Below are positions 48,290 to 61,379 of a DNA stretch of 64,000 bases, in pieces; the stretch's first letter is position 1; the number at the start of each line of letters is the position of its first letter. Source of the DNA: Myxocyprinus asiaticus (lineage: Eukaryota > Chordata > Actinopteri > Cypriniformes > Catostomidae); assembly GCF_019703515.2 (NCBI RefSeq), contig NC_059347.1:21648501-21712500 (forward strand), read 5' to 3'. The translations under genes and the position numbers were made by a program. The notes under the pieces are model-generated. The model saw only the letters and a list, made by a program, of their open reading frames with translations, did not search any database and was not told the DNA's origin.

Positions 48290-49462
48290 AGGTCTTAAGC
48301 CTGGTTTATACTCAACGCAGCCGTTTATTCGTGAGCTTGCGTGTTGCAAAAATTACATCATTGCGGCATTGAAGTGCGCGTTGGTGACGCAAGCCCTTGT
48401 TTCACGCGGTGGTGCACACTCCATGTGACTCAGTGCGTGCAGCACTGCGTTAATTTTTGAATGTGGTGCGTTCATTTTTTGATGCATTTCAATGTAAATG
48501 CATTACAATGTCAATTTTATAAGCATATAGGAACAGTGCATACAATCCCTTGTATGTTGCAGAGACAGACTGTAGCATTGCTCTTTGGAAAACTTTATAA
48601 CACTATTAAGTCAAGAAATATTCTATAAGGATTTTATAAGGACACTGTTGTTGTTTATTCTGGCAAACCACTTCTCACTGTTCTTCCTGCTGATTCTGAA
48701 TATATTTCTCGACCACCCCGTCATTTCATAGAATAGTACAACGGCGAGCATGTCAAGTATAAACGGCTCAAGAATTTGGGGAGGTGTGCACACAGTCGCG
48801 GAGCATCGTGCTGTGGTAGGGTTGCTCCGATACCAAAATATTGGCTTCGGTATGATACCAGCCTGGTACCTCGGTATTGATACTAACTCGATACTTAGGC
48901 AACAAATTATTATTTGGTAAAAAAAAAAAAAAGATGCATAACAGAGCTTTACAGTATTAATGAAAACATTAAATGAAAACAATCTGATTACCCGAGGCAA
49001 AAGGCTGCCATGGCTGAATCACAACATGCTGATATTCAGTATACTTGCTTATGTGATATTGCTTACAGATAATAATACTAATAATATAACCATTTAATAT
49101 TATATTATTGTTACTATAAGTATTATTGCGACCGCTTTGAATATTACACTTTTATACAGTAGTAATATTTTTCTGTCGTAATGTCTTCAATTTCACATAT
49201 CCAGTTAAATAAAGCTCTCATTTCAGCGTGACTTATTTTGAAAGTTCTTTCTGTTTGTGAAGGGTTTGTTATATCAAGCTTCCCGTGACTCTTGAGCTGA
49301 AATCTCCGAGCTGCAACGGAGAAAGTTCATTTGAGAGTTCACAGCCATTTATACACTCAACACACTGATCTGTGGCTCTGCAGATGGATACTATTGGACA
49401 CACTGCATGAAAATCAAGCATTAGTAGTGTGTGTTGCATTTGTGTGTGTGTTCATGTGCATG

Positions 49463-49463
<1 letters not shown>

Positions 49464-49516
<53 letters not shown>
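49464..49516. repeat. (TG)n microsatellite
   Basis: 53 bases of uninterrupted TG dinucleotide, with further TG-rich DNA just upstream (49441-49450). The plus-strand frame across it (poly Cys-Val) is an artefact. Confidence 0.97.
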
Positions 49517-49518
<2 letters not shown>

Positions 49519-50647
49519 GATAACAGGGCAGAGAGGTGCCTCTTATTCATACTGTGCAGTGCATGTGACTGATATTATTTCTTTAAATGACATCCTTCTG
49601 CTGTTTAATGATCACACTTGGCCATATAGAGGCTTTTATGTTATTATTTTCAAATGGCCTTTGATTTCATCTCAAAACTCTCACATTATATTACATTTTG
49701 CTAATGGCAGCGTACTTTAATATGGTACCGAAATTAACAACAAAATGATATTGTATAGGGCTGGGCGATATGGACCAAATATCATATCTCTGTATTTTTA
49801 GGCTGAATGGCGATACACAATATATATCTCGGTATTTTCTACGAAGTGAACTAAATGTTCAGTTACAAGTCAAAGCCACATACGAGATGGTAAATGAAGC
49901 TTGCAACGTGCTTTGTTTTGGGGCAGAAGACTTTTCGGGCTGCGAAGGCTTCATGGCCGGGGTTGCAGCAGCAGCAGCACATTTAACACATACTGCAGTT
50001 TATAGTGCTGTTGTAAATGGTGGAAGAGATCTGAAGTGCTTCCACTTTTGGATACAACCTGTTTATTGCAGTGTGTCTACAGATGACATGCAGGGCACGA
50101 TATTAAGTATTGTGATGTGATTGTCCTTCGGGCAAGTAAATTTGTCATTTACTTGTCCAGAGAGACAAAAGGACATGTATTGGTTACATGCTTAATTAAC
50201 ATGTCAGAGTTTCTGTTGTATGTTTTCTAAAATTATGACATGGCCAAACTAATAGTATTATACCTATGCAATCAACTAGATTCTCTGGGACAAAAACATA
50301 AACTGCGCTGTGTAGGGGAGGTTATTTTAAGTTACTTGTACGCATGGTAGTCAAATAAAGGAAAACATCAGTCACCATCATTTACAGCAGGGGTTCACAC
50401 TTCTATGGAATAAGATCTATTTTTCCATCATGTTATTGCAGCAAGATCTACCATACACAATATATACATTTATCACAATATGAAAATTTCAGTAGTCTTT
50501 AGTGAAATGTGATGATTTTTGATACCAGCTTCAATATCACAACGATTAATAGCCTAACACTAACTAATTTGTTAATGATAAAATAATTAATTTCTCAAGT
50601 TATTATTTAAGAGTAGTAAACAGTCAGTAATAAAATAACAAAAGAAA

Positions 50648-52033
50648 AGCAATGAATCGAAATTATTCAACCCCCCAATACAGTAAGGATTTAAAAGGTA
50701 AGCTTTTCTGATGACCCAGAATTTTTGAACTTTACATCTATATCAGTTGAGTGACACATTCAAAGTCATAGTGTGAATATATAACCTAATATTCTAAATA
50801 GCAAGATTTTTTAAAAATACAGCTATGTCATAATTATTCAACCTCTATTGAATGTAGCTGTTTCTTAAATATGTAAGGCTACACAAGTAATTGTTTTAAA
50901 ACAAAATTAAGTCATCAATCTGCAATGGCACTTAAGTTTTAAATTTAAGTTTAGCGTTGTAAGCAAAAATGTATTTCTATGCAAAAAATGCAATTAAAAA
51001 ATTAGTCTCAAAAGCTAATAGAGGAGATTATTTCATTACACAAGAAAGGTCACGGCTAAAAGTACATTTCCAAGGCACTTCAGTTTCCAATAGCCAAGTT
51101 GGCAGCACCATTCATACATTTTTTAAATATGGTACAACAGCAGCCTTATTGGGGTGTGGAAGAAAGCAAAACTTCACCAAGGGAAATGTTGACTTAAATA
51201 TTCAAGAAGTAATTAGGAAAGATCTGTGGAGTCCTGGAAGAAGGTTTTATAGACGTATGACACTAAAGTGAAAATGAGTTTTAGACCCATGGATCAGCAG
51301 TATGTCTGGAGTAAAATGACAAGGACGACACCGTCCCCACAGTCAAGCATGGAGGTGGGTCAGTCCTGTTATGGGGGTGATTTGCAGCTGCAGGAAACGG
51401 CTATCCTGACTGTGTGACTGACACCTTGGATTCTTTCAGGTATCAGGCCATTTTGGCATGAAAAATGTGATGCCTTCAGTGTGTAAATTGAAGCTTGGTG
51501 ATCACTGGACTTTAGAGCAAGACAATAACACCAAGGATTCATCAAAGCTGTCCAAAATCTGGTTCAGGGATAGGTCGTGGAATGTCCTTAAATGGCCCTT
51601 TCAGTCCATCATTAAAATCCCATTGCAAACCTTTGTTGGGATTTCAAGGAAGCAGTGGCAGCACAGAAACCAAAGAATGTTAATGAGCTGGAAGTTTTTG
51701 CTCATGAGAAATGTGTAAAAATTCTAATAGAGAGGTGTCCGAAGCCTGATAACACTTACCTGAAACATTTATTTGCTGTTATTAAGGATAAAGGATGCTC
51801 TACAAATGATTGACTTTGGGGGTTGAATATTTTTGACATGACATTTGTGGAGAGAATTAGTAATTTTTTATTTTAAAATTTGGGTAAATTGAACTCTCCG
51901 TTCTCAAAATCACTCAAATGTGTATTAAAAACTTACTTTAACTTTTTACTGAGGTTTTAGTTGATATGTTTAATTCACATCACCAGAATGTATTGCTGGT
52001 CAGGGGTGTTGAATAATTTCGATTGCAACTGTA
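50648..52033 (+). mobile_element. Tc1-like transposon relic, innermost level of the nest
   Basis: The termini aatcgaaattattcaac (50655-50671) and gttgaataatttcgatt (52008-52024) are perfect inverted copies, and the right end runs into gcaactgtata. The interior encodes a decayed Tc1-type transposase on the plus strand. Boundaries are approximate because the left tip is altered. Confidence 0.85.
51000..51810 (+). pseudogene. Tc1-like transposase, decayed
   Basis: Pieces in order: SNSQVGSTIHTFFKYGTTAA and LLGCGRKQNF (helix-turn-helix DNA-binding part); then around 51290-51400 a catalytic-domain piece with SSMEVGQSCYGGDLQ in a shifted frame (from VKHGGGSVMVWG); then HWTLEQDNNTKDSSKLSKIW, FRDRSWNVLKWPFQS (from QDNDPKHTSK and WPSQSPDLNPIE); then ELEVFAHEKCVKIL and AVIKDKGCSTND. 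Several stops and frame changes. The DLNPIE end of the DDE triad is not kept. Confidence 0.8.
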
Positions 52034-52979
52034 TATATATATAATATACAGTATATATAAACAAATTAAGAAAACAGTGCTTTTTAACAGCTTTATTAAG
52101 TATTAATTTAAACATTCAGAATGAATCTGACATAAAACTACTACTGGTCTTCCCTGTATGAATAATACTTTAATACTTTTATACTAGAGTTATAAAAGTA
52201 ACGTTATCCAGCCAAGAGCAGTGAGTAGTTTTGTCGTTTTCTTGTTATTGTTGTTTGATTAATATTAAGGATACACTAGACAGCAGCAGGTCTATTAGAT
52301 TACATTTAAACTTACAAGTCATACATTTCGATACAAATCAGTTTTTCCCCCATGTTTACATTCACTTTAAACATCACTCTCTGTTTTTACATGAACACCT
52401 CACCAAGACATGCATTTTGGCGAAATTTTGAAATGTATTAAACCATTTAGGCGCGAGCGTTCTCGGAGCACACGTGCATGTGAAGTGCGCCGCACACACA
52501 CAAGCCGCCTGTCAGTCAAGCAGCGCGCAGCTGTTTTGCTGCTCATCTGATCTTTTAAATCCAAACCATCTCCAAATAATTGAACCATTGTTTTTCTTTT
52601 TACTAACCAGATCTTGTTCGGCAATGTGAACTGGCGCTGTGTCTCCCTCCATGCTGCAGGAGAACTTGTGAGTGAGTGGGGCCGGGTTTGCGCACCGACG
52701 CTGAGGGAGAGCGGGGGCAGGGTTGAGCGGAGAGTGTGAGAGAGGAGAGATGCAAATACGGCATGGCTTTACGGAAGAAACGGACATCAAACTATATCAA
52801 TATAAATGGTATTGCTTCATCCTATATCTCGTTTGAAAATATATCGACATACCTTAACTCAATATACCGCCCAGCCCTAATACCGTTTTACTTTTTTTGG
52901 TATCGCAATATTTCGTTAGTACCTGTATACCGCGCAACCCTACACTGCGGTGAAAGGCAAAAGTGTAAACAAGGCTTTA

Positions 52980-53198
52980 CAGGAGAAGAACTGCAGTTTA
53001 CTTGTCTTTTTCATTTAAAACAATAAAAACAATTTGAAAACCTCAGCAGCAACCTTAGACAGGTTTAATGACCGCAGACAATTATGTAGTCCATTGGGAA
53101 GCCTTATAATGGTGACCTGTGAAGATCTCACTCTCTATTTGGAACTACGTTTTTGTGTTCCTCACCTAATTAGCCAAGAGCAATGCATCACTTATCAC
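52980..53198 (-). other. setbp1: setbp1 intron between two transposons
   Basis: Short intron segment with no feature recognised. Confidence 0.5.
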
Positions 53199-53206
53199 TT
53201 TATCAG

Positions 53207-54713
53207 TAGCTGAAACGATTAGTCGACGTTATCAACAACGTCGACAATAAATAATTGTCGACACAAATTTTCATTATAGAATAGTCCTTTGATCTCATTC
53301 AACATAACATGAGATCACATTAAACTCTAATGATGACACGTGAGAGCAGCACTGCAGTTTGCACCTGACTGAGGAGAGGAAGAATTACACAGCTCACTGT
53401 CCAGATGCACTCTTAACTTTCACAGCTTCAGGTGATGTAGATTGCAAAATATGAGGGAATTATACAAAAATACAAAATAAGTAAATACAGAAGCACTCTC
53501 GTTGTGGAATAAGCGGTGCCGGAGCTCTTATAAAGGAAACACCTTGGCGTTACATCTTAAATGCAGTTATATTTAATGCATTATAGCTTTAATAAAGTTC
53601 AAATAATAAGGAAGCAGATCATGTAAAAAAACTACAAACTCTGAAAATGGTATTTCTCTGTGTGGTCAGCACCTCTTCTATGAGTTGCGTGAATGTCCCA
53701 ATCTAAGGGAGAGAGACTGAAACTGCACCCCACTGTTGCACACACTGTCGTGGGGATGCTCATCCCTCGAGTGCGCATGCTTAATGCAGCTAGTTTATAA
53801 CGTGATGGCTCGTGACTTATTGAATCATAATATGTGTGTCACTGTGCATTTCTTATCATGAAGAAAATTGGCAATACGCAGCTTTATTAATAAGAAAGAG
53901 TTTGTTTTATGAGAGTTAAAGATAGACTGAAGTGAACAGAAAAGTGAGAGAGGGTAGTCTTCACCCCATTATACACTGCAACAAAATACTTTTTTGATTT
54001 GTTTTTGTTTTGGCTTGTTTTCCAATATAAATATCTAAAACTCCTTTAAAACAACATACATTTACTTTAGCAGCTATACTGCAAAATAATTTTTTTTTTA
54101 TCTGAGAATGTTGAATATTAAAAATAAAAATATTTTAAAATATCTTTAAAAAAAGATGCATTCACCTGAGAAGCAGTATATAAGATATTTAAACTTGCTT
54201 CCAGAGAATATATCTTGTATATAAGTATATTTTGTCTTTACTGCACTCGCGGAAGTATAACCAAGTGAAGAAATACACTTATATACTTATATACCAAATA
54301 TACTTATATTCAAGATCTATTGTCTAAAAGAACGTCTAAATATCTTATATGTTGCTTCTCAAGTAAATGTAACTTGTTTTAATGATTTTTAGACTATTTG
54401 AAATGGGAAACAAGACAAAAACACTTGATAACAATAGGATTTTTTTGTAGTGAATTTCTTTACTGAATGAAACATAATAAAAAGTATTTTTTTTCCTTTA
54501 ATTCAGTGAATGTCATTTAGAGGTATTTTTAAAAGACGATTTTGTCCTCTTTATTGTTAGTAAGCACGTTTAATACAATCTATTCAGGGCACAAGCTGAA
54601 TAATCGGTTTAGAGCTAATGATTAATCGTTGCAATAATCGCCAAATAGTCCAACAATCGTTCTAATAATCGTTAGATTAATCGATTATCAAAAAATCGTT
54701 AGTTGCAGTCCTA
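53207..54713. mobile_element. hAT-type element (ctgcaactaacgatt family)
   Basis: The left terminus tagctgaaacgattagtcga and the right, as reverse complement taggactgcaactaacgatt, mark a family widespread in fishes. The 8-base flanks tttatcag (53199-53206) and tttaccag (54714-54721) match at 7/8. 1507 bp with no transposase remnant recognised. Confidence 0.85.
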
Positions 54714-54721
54714 TTTACCAG

Positions 54722-57700
54722 TACACGAAAGAGCCCAGACCGGCAGGACTTTTATCTGCTCTGCACAGCCCTCACACTCTGTTAGAATAAAATATCCCTG
54801 CATGCTTTGGGAAGACTTTTGTGTGTGTGTTTGTTTGTTTCAGGAGTCATCTCTCTGCCTAATCCTCTCCAATATCATTCAATCAGTAGTTTTTAATTAA
54901 AGAGAAGCAGACATTAATGAGGGATCGCTCCTCTGCCAGACTTATCCTTTTTTATTTCTACCCATCTGTGAGAAACTGCATCACCTTTCAGATTCCTAAT
55001 CCTGTAATCCTATGAGGAATTTGTGGTCTCCCCCGGCCCACAGGATACAGTCTCTGCTGTTGAATGCCAAGTATCTTGGCCACCCTTTAATTTGCCTAAA
55101 TGGCATTATACTCCCCCCTTGTCTCCAGAACAACATCTGAGGGAAATGGTGTAACCTCGGCACGAAGCATGTAAACTTATTCTACAAACTCACTATGAAA
55201 CTCAATATCCGTCTAGGAGAGCGACAAGGAGCAGCTTTCTCAAAGCCAGAAACTGTCATCTTCATTATTGGCATGTCATATTCCTTTTTTTTCACAAGGG
55301 AACAAAAATCCAGTTTCTTCCAGTTTGTGGTCTGACATGAATATGATAAGTAAACAGAATAGCTTTTAAATAAAAATTGAAGAGTTCTGTGGCTGTTCTA
55401 GTCTCAAAACATGTCAAAGCAGTTTATATGGTAGTGTACTTCTAATAGTTGACTAAATTACTTTATATATACACAAACACACATTTCAAATGTAGTCAAT
55501 ATTTTCCAGGAAAACGGAACAAAAATATTTATGACTCATCATGCAATACAGAGATTTTCGTCCAATCAAATGCATATCTAGATAATATCCCTCCCCCTAC
55601 CTACAACCGACTAGCAAATAGCAAATAATTGTTTGTGCATGTGACGTAAATATGTCAAAAGGATATTGGCCGTAAAAATAAAAAAAAAAAGGGCAAGCCC
55701 TTTGATAAGTTCTGCCCAAATTTCTTGTTTCAAATATGTAAACACAAGAAAAAAAACTTCACTCGACAAGCAAATTCATGGGTACTTTAAAATTACAAAT
55801 GTCAAACATAAAATTCAGTTTTCACCCATTTGAATGTGTTAATGAGTTTGTAACAAATACGCCATTGCTTGGTACAAATATACCGCAACATATTGTGTTA
55901 ATGTGTTGACAGTGAATTCCTCACCAGATAATAAAAATCTCTGCAGCCATAAATGACTTATGAGTCCTCTAATGAGCACTTCCTATCTGCTGTAAACAGA
56001 GCAGCAGTTCTGGCTGGGCCACTGGGCAGTCTGGCACACTAGGCACCAAATCATGGCGGACACTGCAGGAGACGAGTCAGTCTCCAACCAGATAAACAGA
56101 CAGCGAGAATGCAGCTGAGATTACACAGTCCCTTGCATAATAATATGCAAGGTTTGGCATCTTCATGGAGCCCTTGATACCCAGTTTCACCCCCTTGAAT
56201 TTCTTGTTGTTCTCTCCCGTTTTTCCCCTCCATTACCGCCATGATAATTGGCCAGCCAATGCATCATTGGCCCCTTGTGTGTTTGGTAACCATGGGATAC
56301 TCGGAGTCAGAGCCACCGAAAATAGACAGGAACGCAGAGAGCCAAACATACAACTTCGCCCAAATGATACCCGGCCAAACTTGCTCTACTCACTAAATTC
56401 TGCCTGTTCTGTTGCAAGAGCTCACTGTTTGCCCTTTAGACTGACAGATGAGCAGTCCATGAGTCTGATGTTAGATCAACATTGCTTGGCATGACGCTGA
56501 GGTTTGGACATTGACAAATGATGCAATAACATTCAAACAGCTTGGAGGAGCTGAGGTGGTACAAAAATTGCAACTGGCACACCACAAATGCAGTATTGAA
56601 AGAGGTCACTTCCTTCATTCAATCCCACAAGCTTTTAAAGAGTTCAATAAAAATGGCAGCAGGTCAGCTTTGTTTTCTGACCAAACAGCAGTGTTCTAGC
56701 CACAGGGCTAATTGGTCAAATTACAGCTTTTGTAAGGCAGTGTCTGTAACACTTTCTGAATTGGTTAGTGAAAGCCAGTGCTGACTTGTTAGACAGCTCT
56801 TATGGCACGGTGGCCTTGGGTAATGTGACACCGGGTTGAGGACAACACACACCTGGATAGAGTGTCATTCACCTGATCTGGAAAATCTAGCTCTAGTTTC
56901 AGGACTTGAGGCATCTTTATCCATCCTAGTATATGGACAAAATGCACACTACTTTGACAGTGGATTATGAAAGGGCAAATGGGCTTCTTCAGTTTAATAT
57001 TGTAAACCCTGTGTGGAAATTATGCTTGATCCTAGATTTGAAAAATATATAATGCAGTTGACTGAAATGCATGCTTGTACAAATATAAAAAGCTTCTTAT
57101 CAAGGGTATTTTTATGTAAGTGCCTGAAAGGCATCATATTTGTAATAGCAACAAATTCCAATTAAGTCCCATCAAATATCATCAGCTCAAATATAATTTT
57201 CCAAGTAACTTGGCTTAAAATGCTCAACACACATTATTAAGTTGAGTGGTTTTACCTTGTTGTCCCCTTATGGGCACAAAATATTGTCTTCCGAAGAATT
57301 ATTTGCTGTTTGTTTGGCTTGACAATATTGTGATAAGTGACGAGCAAAAATGTTATTAGTTTTTAGGCAAATATCAGATTAATAAAAAAACTGCAGAAAA
57401 AATTACCGTAAAAAGGAATGTTCCATGTTTAATAGAAGTTAAGCAAATAACACAATGTTCATTACCAGAGAAAATAATTTGGACTCAATCATTTTTTTAA
57501 AGCAAAAATTGCAGTTACATCAAGGCAGTTATGATGGAAGTAGATGGCGCAAGGTAATAACATTAACCGACAATACGTAGTTTATTTAGAAAGCATAGCC
57601 ACAAAACACAGACATTATACGTGGTAACCTGAGACTGGTGTGATGGAATCGCTACCTAATCTGGTCCCTTCAAAGTTATATCCAATTTTTCAACAAGTAA

Positions 57701-58100
57701 ACCGAAATTACGTCAGTGACGAATAACTAGAATTCTTCTACCAACCTTGTCGACCAAAAAAAGATGAATTTTGCCACTCAAATAATAAACATTCGTTTAA
57801 AGAAGATGTTTTATGTAAGTGCATTAAAAATATAAGCTTCACATTTCAGCTTTGAAATCCTTGAGCATGGCCCTATTTGCTTCAATTGCAAACGGCCATG
57901 AAAAACATAGGGACGAGTCAAAATTTGTTTGTGGTCATGGACATTCTGCCCACATAATAATGCTGTTGGTTAAGCTTAATTTGCATTGAACCTGGAAAAT
58001 GTCTTTAAAAAGTTTAAGCTACTAGAATAAAAAGCTAAAATCTTTGTTACAACTGTGACAAGTATAAAATGTCCTCTTAGCAGGTGAGAAATGGTTCACG
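54722..58100 (-). other. setbp1: setbp1 intron, repeat-poor segment
   Basis: No transposon or exon recognised. The stretches 54890-55260 and 55980-56480 have balanced composition and could be conserved non-coding DNA. Plus-strand frames at 56165-56494 and 56542-56784 have no motif. Confidence 0.4.
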
Positions 58101-58119
58101 TTTAACTTCAACTTACTTC

Positions 58120-58570
58120 TCAGCCACCATCACTCTTTTCTAATTCATCAAAATTAGCATGAGAATGAGCTCTTTGACAAAGGAAACAATTAGCGGCCAT
58201 TTCAATTTCTCACTCTCTCAGTCTAATGCTTTTAATGATGAATTAGATCGATTGGAGGAGAGGGTCAAATGCATATGAGTCCTTCTCTCTCATTGGCTGC
58301 ACTGCTGTACTCTCTCATCTCTTAATTTGTCTTTTAATACTATTAGCCTCCATAATCACCGCAATTGGCTTTAAAGTTCTAGTCACGCTGTGTGTTTGTT
58401 GGTGTGGGGAATAATTAATTATGAGCAGTCCCACCAGGCCCTCTAAATTCATCCGCCCTGCTTGAACCGACTGATTAACAGACTGTAGGCAGCAACGGCA
58501 AAGCTTTCAATCTATTTCTAACCACACCATTGATTGCCAGCATTGTTGGAGAGATAATAAATGAAAAGTC
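58120..58570. promoter_or_regulatory. Candidate conserved intronic enhancer of setbp1
   Basis: A stretch with no transposon features and many transcription-factor-like words: ctttgacaaagg and ggaaacaattag (SOX-like), aataattaattatg (homeodomain-like), gcatatgagt and tctcattggctg (CCAAT on the other strand). It ends just before the hAT element at 58603. Function is inferred from composition and position only. Confidence 0.25.
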
Positions 58571-58602
58571 TTGGCCACTCCCATCCCAGAGCATGTCTGT
58601 CG

Positions 58603-60659
58603 TAGAGGTGGGTGGTATGACCAAAATGTTATCATAGTACAAGTCATTTTATGTAAAAAAAATTTCATTCAATTACCTTTTTTTAATCAAATTAATTACA
58701 TGGTATGCCACTTAATTAATCAAATTAATCGCATATATAAATATTTGCTGAGAAAGCCCCTCAAAAAACAATAATTCAATATACACTCACCGAGCACTAT
58801 ATTTGGAACACTATGGTCCTAATAAAGTCCCCGACGTGGTCTTGTGCTGTTGTAGCCCATCCGCCTCAAGGTTCGACGTGTTGTGCATTCTGAGATACTA
58901 TTCTGCTCACTACAATTGTACAGAGGGATTATCTGAGTTACCGTAGCCTTTCTGTCAGCTCGAACCAGTCTGGCTATTCTCCATTGAACTCTCTCTTCAA
59001 CAAGGCATTTCCATCCACACAACTGCTGCTCACTTGATTTTTGTTTTGTTTTTGGCACCATTCTGGGTAAACTCTAGAGACTGTTGTGTGTGAAAATCCC
59101 AGAAGATCGGCAGTTACAGAAATACTCAAACCAGCCCATCTGGCACCAACAATCATGCCACGGCCGAAATCACTAAAATCATATTTTTTCCCCATTCTGA
59201 TGGTTGATGTGAAAATTAACTGAAGCTCCTGACCCGTATCTGCATGGTTTCATGCACTGCAGCCACACCATTGGCTGATTATATTAACACATAACTAAAT
59301 AGGTGTACAGGTGTACACCTATGTAAAAAAGTGGTCAGAAATAATTGTAAATAGTTATATTTAAATAATTCTAAATACTAATATATATATATAATTAAAA
59401 TGCATTACATTATTGTGACAAACAAGCATTGATTAATCTATACAAAAATTGGCTTTAGAATCCAATATATTGTTTATTCCCATATTATTGAACTTAAGCC
59501 AATCATTGGCCTACAGTCCACTGCAATACACTTTACAACTGAATTCACCAATCAGTCAGAGATTTATTATATGGGCTTGTCTAAGGACGCTTCAATGTAC
59601 ACATTCCTCAAGCGGATGTTTTTGGAGAGTCTCTCTTTGGTTGCGTTGCGTCATTAACATAGCATTTTTAGGTCGCTGTGTCAAGATTAACATAGTTTGA
59701 AACTCTAATGGTTTGCACTCCATCAAGCTGTGTTTGAACGCAAGAACAAGTCCTCATCTTGTGCTGTTTGCTGTGGTTGAGTTTGGTTTGTTCTCTGTAT
59801 AAGATGTATTAGATGACTGCGTGTAGTTGATGTTTCCTAAACAGCTGGAGTTTCGCTTACTGCCCCCTGGAAAATACAGGTGGTACTTCAAGCTTGAATT
59901 GCTACGATGGTAGGAATATTCCTTGTTACGGTCCGTTACATGATTAATTGCGTTTTAACACATTATTTTTTTATATAATTAATTGCACCGAATTAACACA
60001 TTAAATTGACAGCCCTAATCACAATATAGTTGTTTCTACTGGAAATACAACAAAAAAAATTATACATAGTCTATTGCATAACCATGCAATGCTTATTTCT
60101 TTTTGGAAATTTAAAATTTGGTGATTTTTTTTGGTGAATCAAATACTTCACAAATGAAATGTTCTTCATCATCATTATTTTCTTATTAATTTGGAACTTG
60201 ATGGATGTAATCCCAAGATAACATTATTCATAACAAATGAACGATAAGTCTGGCATAAGTGCAAAAACAGCTGCTTCACATTATGAGTTAAAAACAAAAT
60301 ACTCAAATACATAATACATTTGAATGGATGAGCCATGTATGAAGCCATTGTAAAATAGCCGATATATGTGATACATCTGTGACCACACATCAGTTGAATA
60401 TTTTATATTAATGCGGCATGTTTCAACCTACAGTGTTTACACGGTGTCTCACTGCGTCAAAACTAAAATGGTTTCAAATATAATCAACTAAGCTGCCTAT
60501 CCTGAATGCACTCATCTACGAAACATTTTGCTTAATGTTTCATTTTTAAACCATGCCATGGATATAACACAGTATAGCTAAATGGTACAGAACAATCTCT
60601 ACTGGTTTACACATTTCTACTGACATGCATAATTTCTTTTGTCATACTGCCCAGCCCTA
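58603..60659. mobile_element. hAT-type element carrying nested insertions
   Basis: The left terminus tagaggtgggtggtatgacc and the right, as reverse complement tagggctgggcagtatgaca, are inverted copies. Flanks gtctgtcg (58595-58602) and gtctatca (60660-60667) match at 6/8, differing only by transitions. A Tc1 fragment lies inside at 58783-59340. A second hAT-like terminus (ttgacagcccta, ending about 60017) shows a further insertion whose left end is not clear. Confidence 0.8.
58783..59340 (-). mobile_element. Short Tc1-like element encoding only the DNA-binding domain
   Basis: Degenerate inverted ends cactcaccgagcactatatt (left) and caggtgtacacctatgtaaa then aagtggtc (right). On the minus strand, two overlapping frames (59195-58974 and 59061-58819) give pieces of a Tc1 DNA-binding domain: MGKKYDFSDFGRGMIVGARW, SVTADLLGFSHTTVSRVYPE and RIARLVRADRKATVTQI, then CTTRRTLRRMGYNSTRPRR. 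No catalytic domain is present in this short form, a widespread fish repeat type. Confidence 0.85.
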
Positions 60660-60667
60660 GTCTATCA

Positions 60668-61002
60668 GTTGCCACAACAGCAACTGTGTGATATTTTTCA
60701 CCATCACAGTATGTGCAAGTTCCTCCATTTTGAATGAAGTCCCATTTGGATGATGGCTGGTCACAGGCGAAGAGTGAGTGGGAAAGATGGACTAATTCTG
60801 AAGCCCTTTAAAAAACATCAATGGATATGTTAAGCCATGGCTCTAACAATGCATCTGACAAACAAAATAGAGCACCCAGTTTGTGCAAGAGATGCTACAT
60901 GAATACACAAATGGATAATGAAACATTTGTGGCAGTTCAGTGGCTGAATGGAGGATAATAGGACACAGCAGCATTCTGGTGCCATCCTGCCATGTGCCAA
61001 AT
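60668..61002 (-). other. setbp1: setbp1 intron, unassigned segment
   Basis: No repeat or exon recognised. Confidence 0.45.
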
Positions 61003-61379
61003 AGGGCTGGGCCATATGACAATGTAATCGGATATCGACAATTTCTTACAATGATCCCGATGCCGATTGCGAACAGACGATGATAGGAAATGGCAAAACC
61101 ATGGATCTAGGAAGTTGCCAAATATATTAAACAGTGGCCAGGGTGTGAAACTAGCACCCGCCACCTGCCAAATGCGACGAGGCTGAAACCAGTTCGCAAG
61201 CTCCTCGTCCAAATATATTTCATTTTAAGTTTGCTCATCTATCCGCAACAGGCGGGCGACCTGTCTCAGAGTGACACATGACAAGAAATGCTGTTGGTCA
61301 CAAAGACATGCACTTGAAGAAACACACTTTATTATATTTTTAAGAACAGACAAAAGAAAAGCCGTCAATGCTTGTGTCA

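Larger units (their letters stand above)
49756..52879. mobile_element. hAT-like element, third level of the nest
   Basis: The left terminus tagggctgggcgatatggac and the right, as reverse complement tagggctgggcggtatattg, are inverted copies. Flanking 8-mers atattgta and ataccgtt agree at 5/8. Open frames at 49770-50120 and 52231-52790 lack recognisable transposase motifs. A Tc1 relic sits inside at 50648-52033. Confidence 0.75.
48817..52942. mobile_element. hAT-like element, second level of the nest
   Basis: The left terminus tagggttgctccgataccaa and the right, as reverse complement tagggttgcgcggtatacag, match at the tip. The flanking 8-mers tgctgtgg (48809-48816) and cactgcgg (52943-52950) agree at 5/8 positions, with only transitions between them, consistent with an aged hAT duplication. 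It carries a (TG)n microsatellite at 49464-49516. Confidence 0.7.
48298..52976. mobile_element. Harbinger-like transposon, outermost of a four-level nest
   Basis: The termini agcctggtttatactcaacg (left) and, as reverse complement, agccttgtttacacttttgc (right) are inverted copies. TTA stands on both sides (48295-48297 and 52977-52979), as expected for PIF/Harbinger. Its own sequence remains only at 48298-48808 and 52951-52976; the rest is a nested hAT element. A minus-strand frame (48623-49000) includes SRKNSEKWFARINNNSVLI but starts inside the inserted element, so it is a chimera. Confidence 0.75.

Noticed and set aside
49331..49720. 129-codon plus-strand frame
   Set aside because: Its centre is the (TG)n microsatellite translated as Cys-Val repeats, inside a hAT element.
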